A DNA stretch of 64,000 nt. Origin: Burkholderiales bacterium (GTDB taxonomy: Bacteria > Pseudomonadota > Gammaproteobacteria > Burkholderiales > Burkholderiaceae_E). The translations under genes and the position numbers were made by a program. Positions within the stretch are counted from its first letter, which is position 1. Every line of letters starts with the position of its first letter. The notes below the pieces were generated by a model. That model was not told the DNA's origin. It saw only the letters and a program-made list of their open reading frames with translations, and did not search any database. The stretch is from NCBI GenBank assembly GCA_947487165.1, contig CANKWX010000001.1, positions 1 to 64,000 of the forward strand, given 5' to 3'. Positions 1 through 15,933 of the stretch are shown here, in pieces.

Positions 1-116
1 GCCTTGAGCCCTTCTGACGCAGTCGACGCTGCTCTGTTTTGGGTAACGCATGGGCCCGAACGGCTTGACCAACGGACTGAATGCGGCGCTGTTGCAAGTG
101 TTACCCCAGTGTCATG

Positions 117-157
117 CCCGCTCAGCCGGGTGTCAAGGTGACCCGCCGCTGAGCGGG
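117..157. other. nested inverted repeat upstream of bchF
   Basis: CCCGCTCAGC (117-126) is perfectly complementary to GCTGAGCGGG (148-157). Inside it CGGGT (127-131) pairs with ACCCG (141-145) around a 9-base loop. The RNA would fold into a long GC-rich stem with a two-base bulge. No T-run follows on either strand, so it is a poor intrinsic terminator. It may end a gene lying left of the window or be a structured or operator element in front of the bch operon. The rest of 1-236 shows no gene. Confidence 0.5.
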
Positions 158-236
158 CCGGTTGTTGACGGACTGACCAGCGTCGTATTGTCGATGGCTG
201 AATCCTAGTGTCAGCCGAAGATTACGTCAAGACAGG

Positions 237-265
237 TTGACAGTCGGCAGTGACGCGGCTAGATT
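237..265 (+). promoter_or_regulatory. sigma70-like promoter of the bchF operon
   Basis: TTGACA (237-242) is a perfect -35 hexamer, followed after exactly 17 bases by TAGATT (260-265), a 4/6 match to the -10 consensus. The bchF ATG starts at 272, six bases after the -10, so transcription would begin on or next to the start codon. No Shine-Dalgarno sequence precedes that ATG. A degenerate PpsR-like half pair (TGT at 209-211, ACG at 224-226) lies just upstream. Assigned by eye. Confidence 0.5.
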
Positions 266-271
266 GGATCC

Positions 272-2121
<1,850 letters not shown>

Positions 2122-2131
2122 GCGCGCCGCC

Positions 2132-3740
2132 ATGCAACTCGCACTCTGGACATATGAAGGCCCGCCGCATGTCGGTGCAATGCGTGTCGCGACCGCGATG
2201 CGGGGCCTGCATTACGTCCTGCATGCGCCGCAGGGCGACACCTATGCCGATCTGCTGTTCACCATGATCGAGCGACTGCCTCAGCGCCCACCGGTGACCT
2301 ACACCACCTTCCAGGCCCGTGATCTGGGTGGCGACACTGCCGAACTTTTCAAGACCGCTGCCCGTGAAGCCTACGAACGCTTTTCGCCGCAGGCGATGAT
2401 TGTCGGTGCCTCGTGCACCGCTGAGCTGATTCAGGATGATCCGGGTGGTCTGGCCAAAGCGCTCGATCTGCCGATCCCGGTAGTGGCTCTCGAACTGCCG
2501 TCATATCAGCGCAAGGAAAACTGGGGTGCGTCCGAGACTTTCTATCAGCTGGTGCGCCATCTGGTTGCGCCGGGCAAGCGTCCCGAGCGCCCGCAGGGCA
2601 AACGGCCCAGCTGCAACTTGCTCGGCCCGACCGCATTAGGTTTCCGGCATCGCGACGACATCCGCGAAATCACCGGGCTGCTCGCGCAACTCGGCATCGA
2701 TGTGAACGTCGTGGCCCCGATGGGTGCGACGCCGGCCGATATCGTGCGGCTTGGCGATGCCGATTTCAACGTCGTGCTCTATCCCGAGACCGCCGCACAG
2801 GCGGCTCAGTGGCTTGCCCGCAACCTGCAGCAGCCGATGACCAAGTCCGTACCCCTGGGCGTTGGCGCGACCTGCGATTTCATCCGTGAAGTGGCCGAAC
2901 TGGCCGGGGTCGACTCCACGAGCGTGCTGGCCGGCGCGCCATCGCGCGCGACCTGGTATTCACGCTCGGTCGACTCGACCTACCTCACCGGCAAGCGGGT
3001 ATTCATTTTCGGTGATGCGACGCACGCGGTTGCTGCCGCACGTGTCGCGACGCAGGAGCTGGGCTTTACCGTCGTCGGTCTGGGAACCTACAGCCGCGAG
3101 TTCGCTCGCGAGATCCGTGAAGCCGCGAAGCTTTATGGCGTCGAGCCGCTGATTTCTGACGACTACCTCGAAGTCGAAGAAGCCGTCTCGGCAGCACAGC
3201 CCGAACTCGTGCTCGGCACCCAGATGGAGCGCCATATCGCCAAGCGTCTCGGTCTGCCCTGCGCGGTGATTTCAGCGCCTGTGCATGTCCAGGATTTCCC
3301 CGCGCGCTATGCGCCGCAGATGGGTTTCGAAGGCGCCAACGTGCTCTTTGACACCTGGGTTGCACCGCTGATGATGGGCCTCGAAGAGCACCTGCTGGGA
3401 ATGTTCCGCGGCGACTTCGAGTTTCATGAGAATGCGCCCGCCTCGCATCTCGGCCGCACCGGTGTGGCAGCGACGGCGGTTGCGCCGATGACCGAGACGG
3501 ATCAACACGACACCGCGCCGCAGGCGGTCGAGTCACCGGTTATCGAAATGATTTCTTTGACGCCTGCGTCATCGGACAGTCAGGTGGTGACAAGCACGCC
3601 CAACGCTGCCGCTGTCTGGGACAGCGACGCACGAGCCGAGCTTCAGAAAATTCCTTTTTTTGTTCGTGGCAAGGCTCGAAAGAACACCGAGCGCTATGCC
3701 CTTGAGCGCGGCGTGTCACTGATCACGGTTGAGACCCTCT

Positions 3741-3769
<29 letters not shown>
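2132..3769 (+). CDS. bchB: light-independent protochlorophyllide reductase subunit B
   Basis: 545 residues, slightly longer than usual for BchB (about 510-535). Asp36 (in APQGDTYA) is at the known position of the aspartate ligand to the NB 4Fe-4S cluster. The C-terminal 45 residues (from [16 protein letters not shown]) are the PCP-reductase domain typical of BchB/ChlB. A less conserved Thr/Ala/Pro-rich linker at about residues 445-495 accounts for the extra length. It forms the catalytic tetramer with BchN. Its 3' end overlaps the bchH start by about 29 bases. Confidence 0.97.
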
Positions 3770-8419
<4,650 letters not shown>

Positions 8420-8430
8420 AGCCTGATCCC

Positions 8431-9132
8431 ATGAACGACACCACCTACCTGGATCGTCGCGGCGAGATCGAGCACTACTTCGATAGCACCGCGGTGGAAG
8501 CCTGGGCCCGACTGACCTCGTCGGCACCGGTCAGCGGCATTCGCGCGACCGTGCGCGCCGGGCGCGACAAGATGCGCGAGACCCTGCTCAACTGGTTGCC
8601 CGATGATCTGCGCGGCAAGCGGGTGCTGGATGCCGGTTGCGGCACAGGCGCGCTGGCGGTCGAGTGCGCTCGCATGGGTGCGCAGGTGGTGGCGATCGAT
8701 CTCTCGCCCACGCTGGTCAATCTGGCGCGTGACCGCCTGCCGGTGGACATCAATCCGTCGAGTATCGACTTTCGCGCAGGCGACATGCTCGATCCGGCGC
8801 TGGGTGAGTTCGATCATGTGGTCGGCATGGACTCCCTGATTCATTACGAGCCCGACGATGTGCTGCGCGCCCTCGCGGCCCTGGCGCCGCGTACCCGCGA
8901 CTCGGTGCTCTTCACCTTTGCGCCTCGTACGCCTTTGCTGGCCACGATGCGCGTGGTGGGCCGTGCGTTTCCGCGCGCCAATCGCGCGCCCTGGATCGTC
9001 CCGGTTGCTGCCGGAAAGCTGAAGAAGAAGCTGGATGCCCTGCCGCAGCTGCAGGGCTGGGAATCGGGTCGCACGTTTCGGGTGTCGACCGGCTTTTACA
9101 CCTCCCAAGCGATCGAGTGGCGGCGCAAATGA
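8431..9132 (+). CDS. bchM: magnesium protoporphyrin IX O-methyltransferase
   Basis: 233 residues. It methylates the ring-C propionate of Mg-protoporphyrin using S-adenosylmethionine. A class I methyltransferase glycine motif is clear (VLDAGCGTGALAVE, about residues 68-81), followed by the acidic strand VVAIDLSP. An in-frame TTG at 8416 overlaps the bchL stop, but the ATG at 8431 gives the normal family N-terminus. It comes between bchL and lhaA, with a 4-base overlap to lhaA. Its product is the substrate of AcsF encoded further down. Confidence 0.96.
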   Translation: MNDTTYLDRRGEIEHYFDSTAVEAWARLTSSAPVSGIRATVRAGRDKMRETLLNWLPDDLRGKRVLDAGCGTGALAVECARMGAQVVAIDLSPTLVNLARDRLPVDINPSSIDFRAGDMLDPALGEFDHVVGMDSLIHYEPDDVLRALAALAPRTRDSVLFTFAPRTPLLATMRVVGRAFPRANRAPWIVPVAAGKLKKKLDALPQLQGWESGRTFRVSTGFYTSQAIEWRRK

Positions 9133-10589
9133 GTGCGACGATGAAATCGAAGACCAAGGGCAAGCGCTTTACGCAGCTCCTGAAGTCGATCGATGCCCGC
9201 TATCTGCCGTTTGCCGATGCGGCCAGTGCCGGCCTGCCGCTGGGGCGTCTGCTGCGTCTGTCGCTGTTTCAGGTGACGGTCGGCATGGCCGCCGCACTCA
9301 TCGTCGGCACGCTCAATCGGGTCATGATCGTGGAGCTTGGTGTTCCGGCCTGGCTGGTCGCGTTCATGGTTGCCTTGCCCCTGCTGGTCGCGCCGTTTCG
9401 CGCCTTTACCGGCTACAAATCAGACATCCATCGTTCGGCCTTCGGATGGCGGCGTGTGCCCTTCATCTGGACCGGCACGATGCTGCAGTTCTTCGGACTG
9501 GCGATCATGCCCTTCGCCTTGCTGGTGCTGTCTGGCCAGGGCGCGGTACCGACACCTCCCTGGGTGGGACAGACCGCCGCGGCCTTCGCCTTCCTGGTGG
9601 TCGGCATTGGCCTGCAGACCGCACAGACTGCCGGTCTTGCGCTGGCCACCGACCTTGCCGACGAGGAAACCCGCCCGCGGGTGGTTGCCCTGATGTACGT
9701 CATGCTGCTGATCGGCATGGTCGGAAGCGGCACGTTTTTTGGCTTTGTGCTGGCCGACTTCGCGCCCAAGACCCTGGTGCAGGTGGTGCAGGGCTCGGCC
9801 TTGATCACGCTGGTGCTCAACAGCATTGCGCTGTGGAAGCAGGAGGCACGCAACCCCCAGCGCGCAGCCATGCTCAAGGCCCAGGTCGAGCCATCCTTTC
9901 GGGATGCCTGGCGGCGCTTCATCAGTACCGGGCGGGCGCGCCGGTTTCTCTGGACCGTGGGCCTGGGTACGGCGGCCTTCAACATGCAGGACATCATCCT
10001 TGAGCCCTATGGCGGCGAAATCCTTCGTCTGAGCGTTGGCGCAACCAGTGCACTGACCGCGATGATGGCGGCAGGTTCGCTCGTTGGTTTTGCGCTTGCC
10101 GCCAGGGCGTTGGCGAGCGGCACCGATCCCTTGCGGGTTGCTGCTTATGGCGCGCTGGCCGGTCTGCCTGCCTTTCTGGCGGTGCTCTTTGCAGCGCCTG
10201 CCGATTCGCCCACGATGTTTCGCCTCGGTGCGGCCTGTGTCGGGTTTGGTGGCGGCCTCTTTTCGGTCGGCACCCTGACTGCCGCCATGCGGATGGAAGA
10301 ACGTGGCTTTGTCGGACTGGCGCTCGGCGCCTGGGGTGCGGTGCAGGCGACCGCTGCCGGGCTGTCGATTGCAGGCGGCGGACTGATCCGGGATGTCTTT
10401 TCGGGTCTTGCGACCGCCGGGGCGCTGGGCGAGGCGCTTGCGATGCCGGTCACCGGCTACGGTGTTGTCTATGCCCTTGAGTTGTCGCTGCTGTTTGTCA
10501 CCCTGATTGCCATCGGACCGCTGGTTGGGCGCGGAACGGTGGTCCCCTTGTCGGAACGCAAGTTCGGGCTTGCCGAACTGCCCGGTTAA
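9129..10589 (+). CDS. lhaA: light-harvesting complex assembly protein LhaA (PucC family)
   Basis: About 486 residues with roughly twelve hydrophobic helices, of the PucC/LhaA branch of the major facilitator superfamily. It helps assemble the LH1 antenna, probably by delivering bacteriochlorophyll or organising nascent alpha/beta polypeptides. The conserved segment GYKSDIHRSAFGWRRVPFIW is visible near residue 95. The start at 9129 overlaps the bchM stop as ATGA; an in-frame GTG at 9117 is less likely. Position between bchM and puhA is the standard place for lhaA. Confidence 0.93.
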   Translation: MSATMKSKTKGKRFTQLLKSIDARYLPFADAASAGLPLGRLLRLSLFQVTVGMAAALIVGTLNRVMIVELGVPAWLVAFMVALPLLVAPFRAFTGYKSDIHRSAFGWRRVPFIWTGTMLQFFGLAIMPFALLVLSGQGAVPTPPWVGQTAAAFAFLVVGIGLQTAQTAGLALATDLADEETRPRVVALMYVMLLIGMVGSGTFFGFVLADFAPKTLVQVVQGSALITLVLNSIALWKQEARNPQRAAMLKAQVEPSFRDAWRRFISTGRARRFLWTVGLGTAAFNMQDIILEPYGGEILRLSVGATSALTAMMAAGSLVGFALAARALASGTDPLRVAAYGALAGLPAFLAVLFAAPADSPTMFRLGAACVGFGGGLFSVGTLTAAMRMEERGFVGLALGAWGAVQATAAGLSIAGGGLIRDVFSGLATAGALGEALAMPVTGYGVVYALELSLLFVTLIAIGPLVGRGTVVPLSERKFGLAELPG

Positions 10590-10617
10590 TCGAATCCATT
10601 CAGAAGGAGAAGTCATC

Positions 10618-11385
10618 ATGCAAGTTGGGGCCATTACCGGCTACATTGATCTCGCGCAGTTGCTGCTTTATGCGTTCTGGATTTTCTTCGCTGGCCTGAT
10701 CTATTACCTCGCCCGCGAAAATCATCGCGAGGGCTATCCGATGGAGTCCGACAGTCTCGGGCGAGCAGTCGTCACGGGCTTTCCGATTCCTGAACCCAAA
10801 GTCTTCAAGCTGGCCAACGGCCATGAAGTGGTGGTTCCCGATCTCAACAGGGGTGAACCGCCGCGTGCCTTCGTGCCTACCAGCGGGATGCCGGGCTCAC
10901 CGGTCGAGCCCACCGGCAATCCGATGCTCGACGGTGTCGGGCCCGGTGCTTATGCGATTCGTGCCGACGTTCCCGAGCTCAACATTCACGGCGAAGCGGT
11001 GATCCGTCCGTTGCGCGTGCTGGCCGGCTACGACGTTGCCAAGCAGGACGTCGATCCGCGCGGCCTGCCGGTGCTGGGTGGCGACGGCAAGCAGGGTGGC
11101 ATCGTGCGCGATGTCTGGCTCGATACCTCGGAGATGCTGTTTCGCTATCTTGAGGTCGAGACCAACACCGATGCCGGATCGCGTACCGTGCTGCTGCCGA
11201 TGACCTTTGCGCGGATACGTCGCAATGCCGTCGAGGTCAATTCGATCTATGGCCATCACTTCGGCGCTGTCCCCGGTCTGAAGCATGGCGAGCAGGTCAC
11301 GCTGCTTGAAGAAGAGAAGATCATGGCCTACTACGGTGGCGGCACGCTCTATGCCGATCCCAAGCGTCTGGAGCCCCTCCTGTGA
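10618..11385 (+). CDS. puhA: photosynthetic reaction centre H subunit
   Basis: 255 residues, the usual PuhA length. A single N-terminal transmembrane helix (about residues 12-32, AQLLLYAFWIFFAGLIYY) is followed by the family motif YLARENHREGYPME and a soluble PRC-barrel cytoplasmic domain. It caps the L/M subunits on the cytoplasmic side and shapes proton delivery to QB. A strong ribosome binding site (AGAAGGAGA) lies before the ATG at 10618, unlike most genes of this operon, which agrees with high expression. Confidence 0.98.
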   Translation: MQVGAITGYIDLAQLLLYAFWIFFAGLIYYLARENHREGYPMESDSLGRAVVTGFPIPEPKVFKLANGHEVVVPDLNRGEPPRAFVPTSGMPGSPVEPTGNPMLDGVGPGAYAIRADVPELNIHGEAVIRPLRVLAGYDVAKQDVDPRGLPVLGGDGKQGGIVRDVWLDTSEMLFRYLEVETNTDAGSRTVLLPMTFARIRRNAVEVNSIYGHHFGAVPGLKHGEQVTLLEEEKIMAYYGGGTLYADPKRLEPLL

Positions 11386-12056
11386 ACGTCCAGCACACCG
11401 GTCACGAGTTCGAGTTCGAGCCGCAGCACGGCCTGCCGGAACGGCTTCCGGAAAACGAGCGAATCCTCTGGCAGGGTTCGCCCGATTTTCGCAAGCTGGC
11501 CCGAACCGCGTTCCACCTGCGCACGCTCGCGATCTATTTCGCGGCCATGCTGGCATTACGCGCCTACACGGTTCTGCCCGACGCAGCCTCGCTGCGAGAC
11601 GCGGTGGCGCTGATGGCGCTGCCGACCGTGCTGGCGGTGCTTGCGCTAGGGACGATCGCTGTGCTGGCCTGGCTGGCGTGTCGCACCACGGTCTACACCC
11701 TCACCGATCGTCGTGTGGTGATGCGCGTCGGCGTCGTGCTCACGCTGAGCTTTAACCTGCCCTTGAAGACCCTGCGCTCGGCTGACATCAAAATGATCGA
11801 TGATGGGTGCGGCGACATTGCCCTGTCGTTGTCTGGCTCGGATCACATTGCCTATTTCCACCTCTGGCCGCATGTCCGTGCCTGGCGGCTGGCGCATCCC
11901 GAGCCGACGCTGCGTTCGGTGCCCGATGCCGCCAATGTCGCAGCGCTGCTGTCGCAGGCTTGGTCGCAGGTCAATGAGAGGCCGGTGCAGCCGATGCCCA
12001 CGACCGCGAATGGCGCTGCCGTCAAGCCGGTCACACTGCAGCCGAGCATGAGCTGA
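11382..12056 (+). CDS. puhB: photosynthetic complex assembly protein PuhB
   Basis: 224 residues. The family has a PH-like (bPH2) domain and two to three membrane segments and aids reaction-centre assembly. Visible here are the N-terminal signature LPENERILWQGSP (about residues 22-34) and hydrophobic helices at about 48-70 and 80-108. The start is a GTG at 11382 overlapping the puhA stop. The 3' end overlaps puhC (TGATG). The tail after about residue 195 is poorly conserved. Confidence 0.92.
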   Translation: MNVQHTGHEFEFEPQHGLPERLPENERILWQGSPDFRKLARTAFHLRTLAIYFAAMLALRAYTVLPDAASLRDAVALMALPTVLAVLALGTIAVLAWLACRTTVYTLTDRRVVMRVGVVLTLSFNLPLKTLRSADIKMIDDGCGDIALSLSGSDHIAYFHLWPHVRAWRLAHPEPTLRSVPDAANVAALLSQAWSQVNERPVQPMPTTANGAAVKPVTLQPSMS

Positions 12057-12553
12057 TGAGCGACGCGATGACCCAGCCACTCGGTCCGGTCATGCCGAAG
12101 AAGGCGCCGGACAGCTTTCCCCGGTGGGTGCTCTGGTGCGCTGGCGGGCTGATCGCGTTTTCGCTGATCAGCGTCGGCCTGGTCCGGATCACTGGCAATG
12201 GCCCCGACCAGATTCGCCAGTCGATGCCCGATGTCACTGCTCAGCGTGCACTGCGCTTTGAAGACCGGCCCAACGGCGGCGTGGCGATCATTGATGGTGC
12301 CAATGGCCAGGTCATCGCCGAACTCACCGGCGAGCAAGGCTTCTTGCGTGGCACGGTGCGCGCCCTGGCGCGCGAGCGTCATGCCCGCGGGCTAGGCTCT
12401 GAACTGCCCTTCGAGCTGATCGCACATTCAAACGGTAGACTGACGCTGGTCGATCCTGCGACCGGCCAGCGTATCGATCTTGAATCATTCGGACCTTCAA
12501 ATTCAGGAAAATTCGAGCAGTTCTTGACTCCGTCGGCTGCCGCCGGCAAATAA
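12056..12553 (+). CDS. puhC: photosynthetic complex assembly protein PuhC
   Basis: 165 residues with a single transmembrane helix near the N-terminus (about 23-45, WVLWCAGGLIAFSLISVGLV) and a periplasmic domain, as in PuhC. PuhC supports RC-LH1 assembly and optimal antenna content in Rhodobacter. The motif ALRFEDRPNGGVAIID is typical of the family. It is coupled to puhB by a TGATG overlap and lies 15 bases before acsF. Confidence 0.9.
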   Translation: MSDAMTQPLGPVMPKKAPDSFPRWVLWCAGGLIAFSLISVGLVRITGNGPDQIRQSMPDVTAQRALRFEDRPNGGVAIIDGANGQVIAELTGEQGFLRGTVRALARERHARGLGSELPFELIAHSNGRLTLVDPATGQRIDLESFGPSNSGKFEQFLTPSAAAGK

Positions 12554-12568
12554 CGCAGGACCTCAGAC

Positions 12569-13645
12569 ATGTCGACCATGGAAGCCGTCACCACCTCCGA
12601 AGCCGCTGCCAGCAAAGCCAAGGAAGACACGCTCCTGAGCCCGAAGTTCTACACCACCGACTTCGCCGCCATGAACCGTCTCGATATCTCGCCGGTGCGG
12701 GCCGAGTGGGACGCGATGATGGCCGAGTACGAGGGCGACAATAACCACGACCACTTCCAGCGCACGCCCGAATTCGTGGCCGAAGTCGAAGAGGTGTTCT
12801 CGAAGGTGTCGCCCGAGCTGCGCCAGGAGTTCATCGACTTCCTGATTTCGTCAGTGACCTCCGAGTTTTCCGGCTGCATCCTCTACAACGAAATTCAGAA
12901 AAACGTCGAGAATCCCGATATCAAGGCGCTGATGCGCTTCATGGCGCGCGACGAGTCGCGCCATGCCAGCTTCATCAATCAGTCGCTCAAGGACCTCGGC
13001 ATCGGCCTCGACCTGGGCAATCTCAAGCGCAACAAGGCCTACACCTACTTCAAACCGAAGTACATTTTTTACGCGACCTATCTGTCCGAGAAGATCGGCT
13101 ACGCGCGTTACATCACGATCTTTCGCCAGCTCGAACGCCATCCCGACAAGCGCTTCCACCCGATCTTCAAGTGGTTCCATCGCTGGTGCAATGACGAGTT
13201 CCGCCACGGCGAATCGTTCGCACTGATCATGCGTGCCAACCCGAATCTGCTGCGCGGCGGCAATGTCTACTGGATCCGCTTCTTCTTGCTGGCGGTCTAC
13301 GCCACCATGTACGTGCGCGATCACACCCGACCCATGCTCCATCACGCGATGGGCTTCGATTCGACTGACTACGACTACACCGTGTTCCGGATCACGTCCG
13401 AGATTTCGAAGCAGGTGTTTCCGATCACGCTCGATATCGACAACCCTGCGTTTCGCGCGGGTCTCGACAAGCTGCTCGCGGTCCAGACCGGTATCACCGC
13501 GGCCAAAAAGCGCGGCGGGCTGGTGGGTCGTCTCCAGCAGGCGGGTTGGGCAGCGCGAGGTCTGGCGACCTTTGCGCGGCTGTATTTCGTGCCGGTGGTT
13601 CACAACGAACTGCCTTCGAACGTCCGCGCCGTGCCGGCGTGGTGA
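12569..13645 (+). CDS. acsF: aerobic Mg-protoporphyrin IX monomethyl ester cyclase AcsF
   Basis: 358 residues of the diiron monooxygenase AcsF/CHL27 family, which forms the isocyclic ring E using O2. Two ExxH iron-binding motifs are present: E129-SR-H132 (RDESRH) and E210-FR-H213 (NDEFRH). The length fits the family. In betaproteobacteria AcsF is reported to need a small partner, BciE; no gene for it is recognisable next to acsF. The anaerobic enzyme BchE is not encoded in the window. It lies between puhC and puhE, as in other betaproteobacterial clusters. Confidence 0.97.
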   Translation: MSTMEAVTTSEAAASKAKEDTLLSPKFYTTDFAAMNRLDISPVRAEWDAMMAEYEGDNNHDHFQRTPEFVAEVEEVFSKVSPELRQEFIDFLISSVTSEFSGCILYNEIQKNVENPDIKALMRFMARDESRHASFINQSLKDLGIGLDLGNLKRNKAYTYFKPKYIFYATYLSEKIGYARYITIFRQLERHPDKRFHPIFKWFHRWCNDEFRHGESFALIMRANPNLLRGGNVYWIRFFLLAVYATMYVRDHTRPMLHHAMGFDSTDYDYTVFRITSEISKQVFPITLDIDNPAFRAGLDKLLAVQTGITAAKKRGGLVGRLQQAGWAARGLATFARLYFVPVVHNELPSNVRAVPAW

Positions 13646-13687
13646 GTCGACGACACGCTCAGCTGATTCATCAAGGCGACTGCTGAC

Positions 13688-14548
13688 ATGCTCTCCGTCC
13701 CTGCCGCAGTCGTCTTCGCGGTGATCATCTGGTGGGCGAGTACCGGGTTGATCCTGATACTCGACGGCCTGCCGCGCGGGACTTTTCGCTGGAGTCTGGT
13801 GGTGTCCAGTCTGCTTGCGGTCGCTGCACTCTTCGGGCTGGCCCATACCGCCAACCAGACCTCGGTCTCGGGTGTCTATTGCGCCTTTACCTGTGCGTTG
13901 CTGGTGTGGGGCTGGCACGAGCTGACGTTTCTGACCGGCTGGATCACCGGACCGCGGCGCACTCCCTCTGAACCTGGCCTGACCGGCTGGACGAGGTTCT
14001 CGCAGGCGGTGCAGGCGATTCTGTGGCACGAACTCGGCATTCTCGCTGCAGGCGCGGCCATCATTTCGATCACCTGGGATGCGCCTAATCAGATCGGTAC
14101 CTGGACCTTCCTGGTGCTCTGGGTGATGCGCACCAGTGCCAAGCTCAATCTCTACTTTGGCGTTCGCAATCTCAGCGAAGAGTTTTTGCCGCCGCACCTG
14201 ACCTATATGCAGAGCTTTTTCCGACGCCGCCCGATGAATGCGTTTTTCCCGTTCGCGGTGGGCATCTCAACAGTCGTGGCTGCGCTGATCTTCATGAGCG
14301 CCTGCGATCCGGCAACCACCATCGACCAGTCGGTGGGCCTGGCGCTGGTCGGCACGATGCTGGCGCTGGCCATCCTTGAGCATTGGCTGCTGGTGCTGCC
14401 CCTGTCGTCAACAGCCTTGTGGCGCTGGGCCATCCGCAACCGCGAAACCGCCAAAGCCGACACTGATACCTCGACGTCCCGCCGCACCACGACATCGGTG
14501 CTTCCCGTCGATGCCGCGCTGCCCGTCCTGCGCCCGCCGGCGACCTGA
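13688..14548 (+). CDS. puhE: photosynthetic complex putative assembly protein PuhE (DUF3623)
   Basis: 286 residues with about seven to eight hydrophobic helices, matching PuhE. Family segments include VIIWWASTGLILILDGLPR at the start and KLNLYFGVRNLSEEFLP in the middle. Loss of PuhE in Rhodobacter disturbs bacteriochlorophyll production and assembly of the core complex. It starts 42 bases after acsF. The C-terminal 40 residues are Thr/Pro/Ala-rich and not conserved. Confidence 0.91.
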   Translation: MLSVPAAVVFAVIIWWASTGLILILDGLPRGTFRWSLVVSSLLAVAALFGLAHTANQTSVSGVYCAFTCALLVWGWHELTFLTGWITGPRRTPSEPGLTGWTRFSQAVQAILWHELGILAAGAAIISITWDAPNQIGTWTFLVLWVMRTSAKLNLYFGVRNLSEEFLPPHLTYMQSFFRRRPMNAFFPFAVGISTVVAALIFMSACDPATTIDQSVGLALVGTMLALAILEHWLLVLPLSSTALWRWAIRNRETAKADTDTSTSRRTTTSVLPVDAALPVLRPPAT

Positions 14549-14573
14549 CCCACTTCGAATTCAGCGAGCGATC

Positions 14574-15716
14574 ATGCAGCCTTCGACCCCGCAGTTCTCG
14601 ACTCGATCCTTTTCGCCTCGATCCTCTTCGACCACAGTCGACGAACACACCGGTCCCACGCTGTCGTCTGATTCGAGCGGCCCGATCGATGATGCCAAGG
14701 CCTTGCGCACCCTCATGCAGGGTGGTTCAAAGACCTTCTTTGCCGCCTCCCTGCTGTTGCCGTCGAGGGTTCGCGCACCTGCCACCGCGCTCTATGCTTT
14801 CTGCCGGCTCGCCGATGATGCGATCGATGATGGCGTCGACAAACCGGGTGCCTATCGCGATCTGCAGCGGCGTCTCGATGCGATCTATGCCGGACGACCC
14901 GAGCCGGTCGATGCTGATCGCGCCCTGCTGCCGGTGGTGCGTCAGTACGGTATCCCGCGCGAGTTGCTCGATGGCCTGCTTGAGGGTTTTTTCTGGGATG
15001 CCGAAGGCCGCCGCTACGAGACGCTTGCCGATGTGCAGGCCTATGGCGCGCGCGTTGCCGGAACCGTGGGCGCAATGATGGCGCTCATCATGGAAACCCG
15101 ATCGGCCGATGCACTGGCACGCGCCTGTGAACTCGGTGTCGCGATGCAGCTCACCAATATTGCCCGCGACGTCGGCGAAGATGCCCGCGAAGGCCGGCTC
15201 TATCTGCCGCTGCAGTGGCTGCGCGAAGCAGGAATCGATGCCGACAGCTGGCTGCGCTCGCCGGTCTTCAACGAAGCCATCGCCAGTGTGATCGAGCGCC
15301 TGCTCAAGGCCGCCGACGATCTTTACCAGCGTTCGCAAGCCGGCATTGCGGCGTTGCCGCGCGATTGCCGCCCGGCGATTCGCTCAGCCCAACTGGTCTA
15401 TGCCGAGATCGGCGAAGAAGTGCGCCGGCATGGCTTCGATTCGATCAGCCGCAGGGCGGTGGTGTCGGGCCGCCGCAAGCTGATGCTGATTTCGCGCGCA
15501 TCGTCTGCATTGCTGATGGTTCCGCGCGCTGCCGACCCGGCGACCGGCCCTTTGCCCGCGATCGCCTTTCTGGTCAATGCGGCCGCCGACACCGTCAACG
15601 AGCGGCAAACTGCCCGCGTCGCCGGCAAGGCTCGCCGCAGGTCCTTCGACGAGAAGGTCGTCTGGGCGACCGATCTCTTTGAGCGACTGTCCGAGCAGGA
15701 CCGTCTGGCCCGTTGA
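14574..15716 (+). CDS. crtB: 15-cis-phytoene synthase CrtB
   Basis: 380 residues. It condenses two geranylgeranyl diphosphates to phytoene. Both Mg2+-binding aspartate motifs are visible: DDAID (81-85) and D198-VGED (in NIARDVGEDAREGRLYL), with YAFCR upstream. The start at 14574 leaves a Ser/Thr-rich 40-residue N-terminal extension not typical of CrtB; a later start is possible but no better ATG precedes the conserved domain. In most clusters crtB is next to crtI (phytoene desaturase); here it ends the puh block and crtI is absent. Its substrate is made by CrtE in the other half. Confidence 0.93.
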   Translation: MQPSTPQFSTRSFSPRSSSTTVDEHTGPTLSSDSSGPIDDAKALRTLMQGGSKTFFAASLLLPSRVRAPATALYAFCRLADDAIDDGVDKPGAYRDLQRRLDAIYAGRPEPVDADRALLPVVRQYGIPRELLDGLLEGFFWDAEGRRYETLADVQAYGARVAGTVGAMMALIMETRSADALARACELGVAMQLTNIARDVGEDAREGRLYLPLQWLREAGIDADSWLRSPVFNEAIASVIERLLKAADDLYQRSQAGIAALPRDCRPAIRSAQLVYAEIGEEVRRHGFDSISRRAVVSGRRKLMLISRASSALLMVPRAADPATGPLPAIAFLVNAAADTVNERQTARVAGKARRRSFDEKVVWATDLFERLSEQDRLAR

Positions 15717-15747
15717 CGCGGGCCTGGCACACGCTGATCGGGCTGCG

Positions 15748-15933
15748 ATGGATACGGCCTTGAAGCTGATCGAGGTCGGCGTGATCGGTGCGGGTGTTGC
15801 TGCATTTTGCTGGTGGCAGTTTCGCGACCTCAGGATCGAGCGCGAAAAGGCGGCCGCGCGCGCCGCCGCCTTGTCCGAGCAGACCGCTGATCCAGACGAC
15901 GAGGCGGAATCTGAGACAGGCCGCCCCCGATGA
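15748..15933 (+). CDS. small single-pass membrane protein in the photosynthesis cluster
   Basis: 61 residues. One hydrophobic helix (about 9-25, VGVIGAGVAAFCWWQF) is followed by a charged helix (RIEREKAAARAAAL) and an acidic tail. The start ATG at 15748 lies 31 bases after crtB, and the stop overlaps the next start (ATGA at 15930-15933), so it is coupled to the DUF2269 gene. I do not recognise a family. Its place in the cluster suggests a role in pigment or complex biogenesis, but that is inference only. Confidence 0.65.
   Translation: MDTALKLIEVGVIGAGVAAFCWWQFRDLRIEREKAAARAAALSEQTADPDDEAESETGRPR

Noticed and set aside
12851-14197. Antisense frame across acsF and puhE
   Set aside because: It crosses two well-supported genes, and its composition is non-protein-like.
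15748-15933. Assigning the 61-residue protein as BciE
   Set aside because: I cannot confirm similarity from memory, so it is left unnamed.
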